DNA from: a virus
DNA length: 28,324 nt
Virus record (IMG/VR): IMGVR_UViG_3300009124_000076
Coordinates: 1 to 28,324 of that record
Direction: 5' to 3' (one strand)
Part shown: positions 1 to 8,170 of the stretch, piece after piece
Layout: each line of letters opens with the position of its first letter
How positions within the stretch are numbered: position 1 is the stretch's first letter
Notes under the pieces: generated by a model
What the model was told of the DNA's origin: nothing
What the model saw: the letters and a program-made list of their open reading frames with translations, nothing else
Database searches by the model: none
Position numbers and translations under genes: made by a program

Positions 1-288
1 GCTATGGAGCTATCCTGCTATCATGAGATGAGTAAGGCTATCCAGGAGAAAGGATACGTTAATAAGCATGATCAGGTATCTCCATATGTGAGCATCCGAA
101 ATAAGGCATTTGTAAATATTACTGCTCTGGCTAGAGAGTTTGGCCTGAGTTTTAGTGCTAGGGATAAAATGGCCTCCAGGTTTAAAGGCCAGGATCCTAA
201 TCAGATGAGCCTGCTGGATGATCTGCTGAGAGGGATCCCTGGGGCAGATGATGAGCAGGATCCTCCTATGATGAGAGCGGTAAAATAG
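1..288 (+). CDS. Terminase small subunit, C-terminal part (P27-like), 5' end missing
   Basis: Probable small terminase subunit, which recognises phage DNA and presents it to the large subunit for packaging. The frame is open to the first base of the window, so the ATG at 4 is unlikely to be the true start. The visible 95 residues end in a segment, LAREFGLSFSARDKMASRF, that matches the C-terminal EFGLTPSSR-type signature of P27-family small terminases. That family is usually about 130-170 residues, so roughly the N-terminal third is absent. The gene sits 13 bp upstream of the large subunit, the usual arrangement. The missing N-terminus probably begins at 28233 at the other end of the window. 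Family assignment is from the signature and position only. Confidence 0.75.
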   Translation, partial: AMELSCYHEMSKAIQEKGYVNKHDQVSPYVSIRNKAFVNITALAREFGLSFSARDKMASRFKGQDPNQMSLLDDLLRGIPGADDEQDPPMMRAVK

Positions 289-301
289 AATGATCTAGGG
301 T

Positions 302-2002
302 ATGGGTAGAAAGCAGCTCCATATAGCAGAGCAGTATGCAGATCAGATATACCGGGGTAAAATATCCGCCTGCAATTATATCCAGCTGGCAGTAGAGAGA
401 TACTATAGGGATCTGAGAGATGCAGAGCAGAGAGGCCTGGTATTTAATAGAGCCTATCCGGAGCACTGTATAAAGTTTATGAGCTATCTCAGGCTCTGGG
501 AGGATCCCTGGGCTGGGCATCCATTTATCCCGGATCCCTGGCAGCAGTTCCTGATCTGGCAGATGTACGGCTGGAGGAGAGGATCTGCTACTGGATCTCT
601 GCGGTTTAATATGATCTATCTGGAGATAGCTAGGAAAAATGGTAAAACTACTCTGGGAGCTGCTCTGGAGATCTATAGCGCTATAGCCTCCGGAGTGCAG
701 GGAGCTCAGGTATACAGTGCTGCTACTAAGAGAGATCAGGCCAAAATACCATTTAACTCTGCTAAAAACATGATAAAAGCTACTCCTGGCCTGGGTAAGA
801 TAGTTAAGGTAAAAGGCCTGGAAATAGAGGTTCCTGGCACTAATAGTATTATGCAGCCTCTCTCTGCAGATTATGGATCTCTGGATGGGTTAAATAGTTA
901 CTTTTCACTCATAGATGAGCTACACGCTCATAAGTCGGATCAGTTAGTAAACGTAATTAAAACTAGTACCGGATCCCGTCCATCCTGGCAGATCCTAGAG
1001 ATAACTACTGCAGGGAGTAATACGGAGGGAGTATGCTATGATCATAGAAAGCATAGTATAAATGTACTCCAGGGAGCAGTAGAGGATGATCGCTGGCTGG
1101 CTATGATCTATACTCTGGATGATGAGGATAGCTATAAGGATCCGGAGGTATGGATAAAGGCTAATCCATCTCTAGGAAAGGCTAAACGTATAGACTATAT
1201 AGAGGGAGAGGTAAAGGAGGCAGAGGCCAGGGCATCCTATCTAAATACAGTACTGCGGTATGATTTTAATATATGGGTAGGAGCCTCTAAAACGTGGATA
1301 AAGGATGCAGTGTATCAGGATACAGTGCAGGATTTTACGGATGAGGAGATAAAGGATCTACCTGCATTTGGAGGCCTGGATATAGCCAGTACTAGAGATT
1401 TTACTAGCCTCTGCCTCCTGTTTTATGATGAGGATAAGGATCTGCTCTATAGGCGGAGCTGGTTCTGGATACCGGAGGATACTCTGGAGGATCGCATGGA
1501 GAGGCAGCTGGTAAATTGGGCTGTATGGGTAAAAGCAGGCTGGATCCGGTGTACTCCTGGTAACGTCCAGGATGATAGGACTATAGCCAGGGATATTATT
1601 AAGATCCTGGCAGATTATAATTTTAAGGGGCTGAGCTATGATAAGTATAAGGCTCATGCTGGTATAATCCAGGATCTGCTCTCTGAGGGTATAAAGCTCC
1701 GGATGATGCCTCAGGGTATTACTTATATGAGTGAGCCTACTAAACTCCTGGAGAGGCTGATATACAGTAAAAAGCAGATAAATGATCCTAATCCGGTGTA
1801 TAGATGGCAGCTGGGTAATGTGGATCTATATATGGATGCAAACGAAAACATAAAAGTAAGAAAGCAGGCCAGCATAGATAAGGTAGATGGCATAGTAGCT
1901 AATATTAATGCTCTAGCAGAGTGGAGTAGCTGGCAGGAGGAGCGTAATAAAAAGCGGAGTGCATATAATAAGCAGAGTAAAGTAATAAGGCATCTAAGAT
2001 AA
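302..2002 (+). CDS. Terminase large subunit (HK97/Terminase_1-like)
   Basis: ATP-driven packaging motor and headful or cos-cutting nuclease, which docks on the portal. The length (566 aa) is normal for the family. The ATPase domain has a Walker A variant ARKNGKTT at residues 110-117 and a Walker B-like segment ending in IDE at residues 204-206. The C-terminal RNase H-like nuclease domain begins near GGLDIAST (residue 357 onward), where D360 is the likely first metal ligand. SYDKYKA and the late KVDGIVAN segment probably carry the other acidic ligands. Its stop overlaps the ATG of the next gene (TAATG). Two short opposite-strand frames within it are shadows. Confidence 0.95.
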   Translation: MGRKQLHIAEQYADQIYRGKISACNYIQLAVERYYRDLRDAEQRGLVFNRAYPEHCIKFMSYLRLWEDPWAGHPFIPDPWQQFLIWQMYGWRRGSATGSLRFNMIYLEIARKNGKTTLGAALEIYSAIASGVQGAQVYSAATKRDQAKIPFNSAKNMIKATPGLGKIVKVKGLEIEVPGTNSIMQPLSADYGSLDGLNSYFSLIDELHAHKSDQLVNVIKTSTGSRPSWQILEITTAGSNTEGVCYDHRKHSINVLQGAVEDDRWLAMIYTLDDEDSYKDPEVWIKANPSLGKAKRIDYIEGEVKEAEARASYLNTVLRYDFNIWVGASKTWIKDAVYQDTVQDFTDEEIKDLPAFGGLDIASTRDFTSLCLLFYDEDKDLLYRRSWFWIPEDTLEDRMERQLVNWAVWVKAGWIRCTPGNVQDDRTIARDIIKILADYNFKGLSYDKYKAHAGIIQDLLSEGIKLRMMPQGITYMSEPTKLLERLIYSKKQINDPNPVYRWQLGNVDLYMDANENIKVRKQASIDKVDGIVANINALAEWSSWQEERNKKRSAYNKQSKVIRHLR

Positions 2003-2217
2003 TGGCAGAGCTAACAGAGCAGCAGCAGCAGCTGCTAACAGTAAAGGGATTTATAAGGAGATATCTGCAGATCTACTGGCAGGAGGAGCTAAATCAGAGG
2101 CAGGCCTATGAGCGTACTGAGCAGGAGTACCTGGAGATAGTAGGGAGGAGAAAATATGCATCCTTTGAGAGTTTTAGGCCTACTATGTATAGGCATCTCA
2201 GAGATAATAATGGATAA
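2002..2217 (+). CDS. Small hypothetical protein between terminase and portal
   Basis: This 71-aa protein is not recognised. It is hydrophilic and mostly helical by composition, rich in Gln, Glu, Arg and Tyr, with no membrane segment and no cysteines. It is translationally coupled to the large terminase through a TAATG overlap, which supports it being a real gene. Its position between terminase and portal suggests a packaging accessory or unknown morphogenesis role, but nothing in the sequence proves this. A 133-bp spacer follows. Confidence 0.7.
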   Translation: MAELTEQQQQLLTVKGFIRRYLQIYWQEELNQRQAYERTEQEYLEIVGRRKYASFESFRPTMYRHLRDNNG

Positions 2218-2350
2218 TATAACTACTGCTGTAGTTTATGCTGGTTTTAATTTGAGTAATTAACCAGAGAGAGCTAGATATTAAATCTGGCTGCAGAAAG
2301 TAAATAAAAGCACTGCCAGATCCAGATCTAATAGATATAGGTTTGCTGGC
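2218..2350 (+). promoter_or_regulatory. Spacer with two inverted repeats upstream of portal
   Basis: This is one of the larger gaps in the head operon. It contains an inverted repeat CTGGTT/AACCAG (2241-2267) and a second, ATCTGGC (2285-2291) with GCCAGAT (2315-2321). TAGGTTTG at 2338-2345 fits the Bacteroidota -7 consensus TAnnTTTG, but it lies only 5 bases before the portal ATG and has no TTG at the -33 distance. No convincing gene is present. The region could hold a promoter, an attenuator or simply remnants; I cannot decide. Confidence 0.3.
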
Positions 2351-3673
2351 ATGAGGATAGGCCAGTATAATTTATCTCTAGAGCTCAGGAGTACAGATAG
2401 CTCATCTACATTAAAGGATCCAGGCCTTTTAAAGTGGTTTGGATTTGGAGCAGGAGGCAGATCATCCGCTGGAGTAGCTGTAACTCCGGATACTGCTCTA
2501 AAATTATCTCATATTTATTTAGGGGTAAGGCTCATAGCAGAGGGTATAGCCTCTATGCCTTTTGGAGTATATCTAAAGGATGGGGATAAAAGGCAGGCGC
2601 TGCCAGATCATCCTCTATATCCTCTGATACATGATAAAGCCTCTCCTTTCTTTACTAGCTATGCTCTCCGGGAGGCGCTGATCTCCAGTGCTATTTTAAG
2701 GGGTGGAGGATTTGCCAGGATAGAAAGGGATCTAAATGGGAGGCCAGTAGCTTTTCACTATATCCAGGAGCAGAAAGTAGAGCCTTTTGCATTTAATGGA
2801 AAGCGCTGGTATAAGGTGGATGGGTTTAAACTACCTATCCCGGATCTAGATATGATCCATATACCAGGCTACGGTTTCGATGGCCTGAGGGCTAAGAGTT
2901 TTGTGGCCTATGCTGCAGATAGCCTGGGAGTATCTCTGGCAGCTCAGGATTTTGGGGGTAAGTTTTTTAGTAATGGCGCTAATCTAGGAGGCATCCTATC
3001 TACAGATAAGGAGCTAGATCAGGAGGCAGAGGATAGGTTAATAGATAGCTGGAACGCTAGATACCAGGGAGAGAGCGGTGCGCTGGGTACTGCTATGCTC
3101 CAGGATGGTATGCAGTACACTAGGATAGGTATAGCTCCTAATGAGGCTCAGTTTATAGAAACGAGGCAGCTAGGTATAGAGGAGGGAGCCAGATGGCTAA
3201 ATATCCCGGTATCTAAGTTAAAAAGCCTAGAAAAAAGCAGTTATAATAGCCAGGAGCAGCAGCAGATAGAGTGGGTAATGGATGCTCTCAGACCCTGGGC
3301 AGTAAAGCTGGAGCAGGAGTTTAATGCTAAGATTTTTAGAGCCTCAGAGATAGGTACTCATTATGTGAGAATAAATCTAAATGGGCTGCTCCGGGGAGAT
3401 CTCAAAAGCAGAGCGGAGTATATTAAAACCCTGGCAGATCGGGCTGCATTAACTACTAATGAGATCAGAGCTCTAGATGATTTAAATCCGGTAGATGGTG
3501 GAGATGTACGCTATATAGCTGCTAATATGATCCCTACAGATATAGCCTCCGATTTTTGGATAGCCAAATCAGTACCAGGTAAATCTCCGGAGTTAAAAAG
3601 TATGGGATTTAAAAAAGCAGGAGAGGAGTATCTCCAGCAGCCAGGGGTATTAAATAATAATGATCATGAGTAA
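2351..3673 (+). CDS. Portal protein (HK97 family)
   Basis: Dodecameric ring at the unique capsid vertex through which the terminase pumps DNA and on which the connector assembles. The length (440 aa) is normal. Typical portal features are visible: SHIYLGVRLIAEGIASMPFGVY near residues 53-75, where the core begins, followed by DHPLYPLIH. Towards the C-terminal half come GARWLNIPVSKLKSLEKSSYNSQEQQQIEW and a helix leading into NEIRALDDLNPVDGGD, a common portal C-terminal motif. It overlaps the prohead protease by 14 bp, so the two are co-transcribed and likely coupled. Confidence 0.95.
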   Translation: MRIGQYNLSLELRSTDSSSTLKDPGLLKWFGFGAGGRSSAGVAVTPDTALKLSHIYLGVRLIAEGIASMPFGVYLKDGDKRQALPDHPLYPLIHDKASPFFTSYALREALISSAILRGGGFARIERDLNGRPVAFHYIQEQKVEPFAFNGKRWYKVDGFKLPIPDLDMIHIPGYGFDGLRAKSFVAYAADSLGVSLAAQDFGGKFFSNGANLGGILSTDKELDQEAEDRLIDSWNARYQGESGALGTAMLQDGMQYTRIGIAPNEAQFIETRQLGIEEGARWLNIPVSKLKSLEKSSYNSQEQQQIEWVMDALRPWAVKLEQEFNAKIFRASEIGTHYVRINLNGLLRGDLKSRAEYIKTLADRAALTTNEIRALDDLNPVDGGDVRYIAANMIPTDIASDFWIAKSVPGKSPELKSMGFKKAGEEYLQQPGVLNNNDHE

Positions 3674-4295
3674 AAAGGACTATCTAAAGGGAGTGGATGA
3701 GCAGGCGGAGCGCCGGTTTATATCTCATCCAGTAGGATATGAGATCCGGGAGGATCAGGAGCAGGGAGAGATCCAGGGAATAGCTATAAAAGTAAACTCA
3801 GAGAGTAATCTAGGCTGGTATAGAGAGGTAATTATGCCTGGAGCCTTTGATGATGTTCTAGGGGATGATGTTAGGGCTCTATTTAATCATGATCCTAATC
3901 TAATCCTGGGGAGGACTAAAAGCGGTACGCTGGAGCTCTATAAAACAGAGGTAGGAGATCTGGCCTATAGATATACTACTCCGGATAGATCCTATGCTAA
4001 GGATCTAGAGGATGCTATTAAAGCTGGAGATGTGTCTCAGAGTAGTTTCGGGTTCAGAGTAAAGGAGGATAGCTGGGAATACTCAGAGGATCGTAATACT
4101 CCTGATCTGAGAAAAATACACAAGCTAGAGCGCCTATATGATGTATCTCCGGTAACGTATCCGGCATATCAGGATACTACAGTAGCTAAACGTTCTGCAG
4201 ATCATGCTCAGGAAAGCAGGAAAACTAAAGAGGCTCCAGAGCTGGATGCCTTTGAAGCTCAATATTTAATCAACAAAAACTCAAAAAAATGGTAA
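3660..4295 (+). CDS. Prohead protease (HK97 gp4-like, peptidase family S78/U35)
   Basis: Serine protease packaged in the procapsid that removes the scaffold-like N-terminus of the capsid protein during maturation. The expected active-site context is present: LFNHDPN with His77, and SQSSFGFRV with Ser128/129, the Ser-Phe-Gly pattern of the family. A catalytic acidic residue is expected from the later segment around YDVSPVTYPAY. The length (211 aa) is normal. Translation could start at 3660 or at the ATG six bases later (3666); both overlap the end of the portal gene. The 3' end overlaps the capsid start by 7 bp. Confidence 0.93.
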   Translation: MIMSKKDYLKGVDEQAERRFISHPVGYEIREDQEQGEIQGIAIKVNSESNLGWYREVIMPGAFDDVLGDDVRALFNHDPNLILGRTKSGTLELYKTEVGDLAYRYTTPDRSYAKDLEDAIKAGDVSQSSFGFRVKEDSWEYSEDRNTPDLRKIHKLERLYDVSPVTYPAYQDTTVAKRSADHAQESRKTKEAPELDAFEAQYLINKNSKKW

Positions 4296-5611
4296 AGAGT
4301 TCAGTGCTCCTAAAGGAGGAGAGAGCATCTAAGATCCAGGCTCAAAAGGAGCTGCTGGATGCTCGTAAAGCAAGTGGTGCAGATTTTAATGATGAGCAGC
4401 GTGCTCAGTTTAATACTCTGCAAAAGGATATCGAGGCTCTGGATGCTCAGATAGAGCAGAGAGAGATGGAGGAGAAAGCAGAGCAGCGTGCAGCTGCAGC
4501 AGCTGCTCCAGTAGTGCATAGTGTGCAGGGTAAAGTGCCGGAGAGTACTGTAAAGGATCTCCGCTCCTACTCTATGCTAAAGGCGGTACGCTCTCAGATG
4601 GGCGGTAAGCTGGATGGCATTGAGGCAGAGATGCACCAGGAGGCAGTAAAAGAGGCTAGAGATGCTGGTACTCAGATCTCCGGGGTAGGGGTTCCTAATG
4701 TGGCTGCTGGTGTACTTTTCGCTCCTGAGAAGCGTGCTACTATGACTACGGATGCGGATGCAGCTGGTGGTTATTTGGTTCCAGAGGAGCCTCATGAGCT
4801 GATAACTGCTCTGCGCGAGGGTATGGTAACGGCTGCAGCAGGTGCTCAAATGTGGGGCGGATTAATTGGTAATGTACCGGTAGATGGCCTCACTGGAGTA
4901 TCGGTTACATGGCCTGGAGAGGATGCTAATGCCTCAGAGAGTAATCCTACTGCATCTCAAAAGGTGCTAAAGCCTAACAGAGTAACGGGCTATAGTACTT
5001 TTAGTAAGCAGCTGCTGATGCAGACCAGCGGATCAGTAGATAGAGCTCTGAGAGCTGATTATGCTGCTGCTCTGCAGGAGGCCTGGGATGCTGTGGCTAT
5101 TAATGGAGGCGGATCTAATGAGCCTACTGGTATCCTGGCTACGTCCGGTATAGGAGATGTAGAGGGCGGTACTAATGGCCTGGCTCCTGCCTTTTCTCAT
5201 ATGCTGGAGCTGGAGGAAACAGTAGGAAACGCTAAAGGCCTCCGGCCTGGGGCTCAGCTGGCAGTAGTATCTAATCATAAGGTACGCCGGGTGCTGAAAG
5301 GCACTAAAATAGATGCCGGATCTGGATTTATGGTATGGCAGAATAATGAGGTAAATGGATATACTGCATATGCCTCTAATGCTGTGCCTAGTGATCTGGA
5401 TAAGGGTACTGCTACTGGAGTATGCTCTGCTATTGTTTTCGGTAATTTCCGTGATCTGGTACTAGCTCAGTGGGGCGGAGTAGATCTGCTGGTAGATCCC
5501 TACTCTGCAGGGATCGCTGGTAATGTGCGCCTGATCGCTGCTCTATATGTAGATGTAGCGGTACTGCGTGCTGCTAGTTTTGCTGCTATGAAAGATGCAT
5601 TAACTGCATAA
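4289..5611 (+). CDS. Major capsid protein (HK97 gp5-like)
   Basis: Forms the icosahedral shell. Residues about 8-75 are a charged, Gln/Glu-rich coiled-coil region resembling the HK97 delta domain, which acts as a built-in scaffold and would be cut by the upstream protease. The folded shell domain follows, with segments such as TTDADAAGGYLVPEE and GSNEPTGILATSGI that are standard in this family. The length (440 aa) fits a capsid protein carrying its own scaffold. Codon use differs from the neighbours: 11 of 19 Arg codons are CGT or CGC, against about 5 of 36 in the large terminase. This is consistent with selection for high expression. A strong hairpin follows the gene. Confidence 0.95.
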   Translation: MVKSSVLLKEERASKIQAQKELLDARKASGADFNDEQRAQFNTLQKDIEALDAQIEQREMEEKAEQRAAAAAAPVVHSVQGKVPESTVKDLRSYSMLKAVRSQMGGKLDGIEAEMHQEAVKEARDAGTQISGVGVPNVAAGVLFAPEKRATMTTDADAAGGYLVPEEPHELITALREGMVTAAAGAQMWGGLIGNVPVDGLTGVSVTWPGEDANASESNPTASQKVLKPNRVTGYSTFSKQLLMQTSGSVDRALRADYAAALQEAWDAVAINGGGSNEPTGILATSGIGDVEGGTNGLAPAFSHMLELEETVGNAKGLRPGAQLAVVSNHKVRRVLKGTKIDAGSGFMVWQNNEVNGYTAYASNAVPSDLDKGTATGVCSAIVFGNFRDLVLAQWGGVDLLVDPYSAGIAGNVRLIAALYVDVAVLRAASFAAMKDALTA

Positions 5612-5636
5612 TAATATCGGTTGGTTTAGATGTGTA

Positions 5637-5679
5637 GGATCCGGGGAGGCTGGGGCTCTGGCCTCTCCTCTCCGGATCT
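5637..5679 (+). terminator. Hairpin after the capsid gene, terminator-like
   Basis: GATCCGG (5638-5644) pairs with CCGGATC (5672-5678), and inside it GAGGC (5646-5650) pairs with GCCTC (5661-5665). The GC-rich hairpin begins 26 bases after the capsid stop. It is followed by TCTATTTAAA rather than a clean T-run, so it may be a partial terminator, a transcript-stabilising 3' structure, or a weak attenuator. Confidence 0.5.
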
Positions 5680-5700
5680 CTATTTAAATGGGTAAAGATC

Positions 5701-5886
5701 ATGGCAAAGAAAGCAACAAAGAAAGCAGCAGAGGCTCCTAAAGTAAAGAGGGTGCTATTTATCCGGCAGCCGGCTAGTATAGGCCTGGCATATGCAGAGG
5801 GTAAGGAGTATGATCTGCCAATAAAGCAGGCGGATGATCTGGTAAAGCGTGGATTTTGTGTAGATCCATCTGAGGCAAAAGGATAA
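5701..5886 (+). CDS. Small basic protein downstream of capsid
   Basis: 61 aa with a Lys/Ala-rich basic N-terminus (MAKKATKKAAEAPKVKR) followed by a compact segment, LFIRQPASIG...GKEYDLPIKQADDLVKRGF. The pattern 'G..YDLP...A..LV..G' is seen in many short proteins encoded between capsid and connector genes. The function is unknown; head decoration or completion is possible from position. The C-terminal half of the protein at 7795-8169 has a similar pattern. It is preceded by the post-capsid hairpin and followed 11 bp later by the connector gene. Confidence 0.75.
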   Translation: MAKKATKKAAEAPKVKRVLFIRQPASIGLAYAEGKEYDLPIKQADDLVKRGFCVDPSEAKG

Positions 5887-5897
5887 AAAGTACAGAG

Positions 5898-6491
5898 ATG
5901 ATAAGACTGCAGAAAGTATCTAGAGAGGATTATGAGCCTCTATCTCTATCAGAGGTAAAGCTGCATCTAAAGGTAGATGCAGATGCAGATGATGCTCTGA
6001 TATCTAATCTGATCCAGGGAGCTAGGGAGCTCCTGGAGGATGCCTGCAGTATTACTCTGATTAAAAGTACCTACAGGATCTATCTGGATGGGTTCCAGCA
6101 GATGATCTATCTGCCTAGAGCTCCTCTAATTTCTGTGGATAGTGTAAAGTACCTGGATACGGATGGATCAGAGCAAACGCTGGCAGCATCTAGGTACTCT
6201 ATAGATGCAGTATCTAAGCCTGGGCGGATCCGGATTAATGATATACCTGGTACTGATGCAGATGCTCTAAATGCTGTATGGGTAGAATATCAGGCAGGAT
6301 ATTTAGATAGCTCAGTGGAGGCAGATCTGCAGGCAGCAGTGCCTATGGTAGCTAGGCAGGCTATGCTGCTTATTATAGGATACTGGTATGAGAATAGAGA
6401 GGATTTTTATACTGATAAGTACCAGGCTCCTAGAGCTGCTAGGTATTTAATGGCTAGGCTAAAAGTGCAGGATTTTTATAGCTATGGGTAA
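5898..6491 (+). CDS. Head-tail connector protein (gp6-like)
   Basis: Forms the first ring below the portal and closes the filled head. The N-terminus has the family hallmark LSLSEVKLHLKVDADADDALISNLIQGARELLEDACS (residues about 17-53). A beta-rich middle starts with IYLPRAPLISVDSVKYLD. The C-terminal helix follows, with VPMVARQAMLLIIGYWYENRED. The length of 197 aa is normal for the longer Bacteroidota variants. It overlaps the next gene by 8 bp. Confidence 0.9.
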   Translation: MIRLQKVSREDYEPLSLSEVKLHLKVDADADDALISNLIQGARELLEDACSITLIKSTYRIYLDGFQQMIYLPRAPLISVDSVKYLDTDGSEQTLAASRYSIDAVSKPGRIRINDIPGTDADALNAVWVEYQAGYLDSSVEADLQAAVPMVARQAMLLIIGYWYENREDFYTDKYQAPRAARYLMARLKVQDFYSYG

Positions 6492-6846
6492 GAGGACAAA
6501 AATAGCAGAGCTAGATGAGAGGGTAACTATAATTACTCCTGCCTATACTCAGGATGCTACTGGTCAGGTGCTGCCTAATTATGATACTCCTGCTGCCAGT
6601 GTAGAGGTATGGGGCAGGGTACGATATGTATCAGGATCAGAGAAAGTAGAGGCTGCTCAGGTAGTAGCTACGGATGAGCTGGAGGTAATAGTACGCTATA
6701 GGGAGATAGATAAGGATCAGGTGCTGGAGCTCTCAGATGGAGAGATCTATGATATAACGGCCTCCGGAGATTTAAATCATTATCAGGAGGATATCCAGCG
6801 TAAAAAATTAACCAGGATCAGGATTAAAAAGAGAGATAGAGGATAA
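6484..6846 (+). CDS. Head-tail adaptor (SPP1 gp16-like, Phage_H_T_join)
   Basis: Stopper or adaptor ring joining the connector to the tail. 120 aa is the usual size. It has the characteristic opening LDERVTIITPAYTQDATGQVLPNYDTPAASVEVWGRV, in which a beta strand is followed by a T/S-rich turn and 'VWGRV'. A conserved end follows, with DGEIYDITASGDLNHYQEDIQRKKLTRIRIKK. The stop and the next start overlap by one base (TAATG). Confidence 0.88.
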   Translation: MGKRTKIAELDERVTIITPAYTQDATGQVLPNYDTPAASVEVWGRVRYVSGSEKVEAAQVVATDELEVIVRYREIDKDQVLELSDGEIYDITASGDLNHYQEDIQRKKLTRIRIKKRDRG

Positions 6847-7397
6847 TGGGATCTAGATATAGAGAGTATATGGGATCCTCCGGGAGATCTAGCAGAGCCT
6901 CAGTAGGGAGGAGCATGAGTGCCTCTAAGGAGATGGTAAGAATAGAGGGTTTTGATGAGCTGGTATCTAAGATTAAAAAAATCTCCTCAGATGTAGATAA
7001 AAAAAGGGAGATCAGGAAAATCCTCAGGGCAGCATTAAAGCCTACGGTGCAAGCAGCTCAGGCAGCAGCTCCGGAGGCAGATAGGGTAATAATCCGGAGA
7101 GTAAAAGGAGGTAATAAGGAGTACAGGTATGAGCCTGGTAATCTAAAAAAAAGCATAGGCTATATAACGGTGAGGAGTATGCGCTATGCTACAGTAGAGG
7201 TAGGAGCTAGAGCTGGATCCCGTAAAAAGTATGATGGATATTATGGGGGATTTGTGCATGAGGGTACTAAATACATATCTAAGGCTGTGCCCTATCTGGA
7301 TATAGCTATGAAAAAAACAGGAGGAGCAGCCTCTGCTGCTGCAGCTCTAGGGATGAAAAAGAAAGTAGATAGCATAGTGAAAAAGTATAGCGTATAA
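6846..7397 (+). CDS. Tail-neck protein, HK97 gp10-like
   Basis: Neck protein thought to terminate the tail tube at the head-tail interface. Recognisable elements are the opening helix EGFDELVSKIKKISSDVDKKREIRKILRAALKPTVQAAQAAAPEA (about residues 34-78), then PGNLKKSIGYITVRS and a Gly/Tyr-rich GGFVHEGTKYISKAVPYLDIAM. The first 29 residues are Ser/Arg/Gly-rich and lie outside the usual family domain. An internal ATG (such as the MSASKEM region at residues 24-30) could be the true start, but the TAATG coupling to the previous gene favours 6846. Confidence 0.82.
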   Translation: MGSRYREYMGSSGRSSRASVGRSMSASKEMVRIEGFDELVSKIKKISSDVDKKREIRKILRAALKPTVQAAQAAAPEADRVIIRRVKGGNKEYRYEPGNLKKSIGYITVRSMRYATVEVGARAGSRKKYDGYYGGFVHEGTKYISKAVPYLDIAMKKTGGAASAAAALGMKKKVDSIVKKYSV

Positions 7398-7798
7398 TGC
7401 AGGTAGGTAAGGCTATATATGATATCCTGAGTAATAGCGCTGGAGTATCTGCTCTAGTAGGATCCAGGATCTATCCGGAGCTGGCTCAGCAGAAAGCCTC
7501 CAGGCCTTATATAGTGTATAAGGTGCATATGATAGATCCGGAGGATAGTAAGCAGAGAGCAGCTAGGCTGGATAGTGTATATGTATATCTCCAGGTAATA
7601 GGAGATAGCTATGCAGAAAACAGTAGTATAACTGCTGCTATCAGGGCTGCTATGGATAGATACTCTGGTACTAGATCGGTAGGGGGAGAGGATATCCAGG
7701 TGCAGAGCATCCGGTATATATCCACTGAGGATAGATATAGTAAAGAGGCGGAGAGCTATGTGCAGGAGAGTGAGTATAAGATAAGGCTAGTAGTATGA
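7397..7798 (+). CDS. Tail completion protein (DUF3168 / gp17-like)
   Basis: Small tail-terminator protein. 133 aa is typical. The family pattern is clear: an N-terminal helix VGKAIYDILSNSAGVSALVGSRIYPELAQQKASRPYIVYKV, then a strand with LDSVYVYLQVIGDSYAENSSITAAIRAAMDRYSG, and closing strands that include an IRYISTEDRYSKEAESYVQESEYKIRL-type end. It overlaps the previous gene by one base and the next by four. Confidence 0.88.
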   Translation: MQVGKAIYDILSNSAGVSALVGSRIYPELAQQKASRPYIVYKVHMIDPEDSKQRAARLDSVYVYLQVIGDSYAENSSITAAIRAAMDRYSGTRSVGGEDIQVQSIRYISTEDRYSKEAESYVQESEYKIRLVV

Positions 7799-8169
7799 TC
7801 AGTTATAGTATCCATCTGCCAGCAGTAGAAAATAAAGCAGAGCAGCTCTGGGAGCTGGTGCAGGTAAATTATCCAGGAGCTCAGAGGGAGGTTCTGAGGT
7901 TTGCGGAGAGGGATGATCTGAGGGAGTTTGTGAGATCCTGCTATGCGGATCCGGCGTGCCTGGTTTATGAGGATGGCAGAAAAAAGCAAATAAATAAGAG
8001 AGAGAACATGGAAAAAATTAAGCTAAGCAAAGCCTGGGAGATAAAGCCAGGGGTAACAGTGGAGAAAGGATCTACTGTAAAGGTAACACTGCAGAGAGCG
8101 GAAGCTCTGAGAGCTGCAGGGATGGTACAGGATGAGAAAAAGAGTACTAACACTAAAATAGATAAATAA
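7795..8169 (+). CDS. Hypothetical protein before the tail tube gene
   Basis: 124 aa, not recognised. The first 70 residues are charged and helical, ending in VYEDGRKKQINKREN. The last 54, starting at an internal ATG near 8008, contain KAWEIKPGVTVEKGSTVKVTLQRAEALRAAGM, whose 'G..V.V....A..L...G' pattern resembles the small protein at 5701-5886. It could be one two-domain protein, or a gene with an internal start producing the C-terminal domain alone. It overlaps the previous gene by 4 bp (ATGA) and ends 1 bp before the tail tube gene. Confidence 0.65.
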   Translation: MISYSIHLPAVENKAEQLWELVQVNYPGAQREVLRFAERDDLREFVRSCYADPACLVYEDGRKKQINKRENMEKIKLSKAWEIKPGVTVEKGSTVKVTLQRAEALRAAGMVQDEKKSTNTKIDK

Positions 8170-8170
8170 G

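Noticed and set aside
2211-2264. 17-codon frame after the small gene at 2002
   Set aside because: Too short, no supporting context, and it ends inside an inverted repeat.
2338-2345. TAGGTTTG as a firm Bacteroidota promoter
   Set aside because: No -33 TTG at the proper distance, and the predicted start of transcription would fall on the portal ATG; kept only as a weak note.
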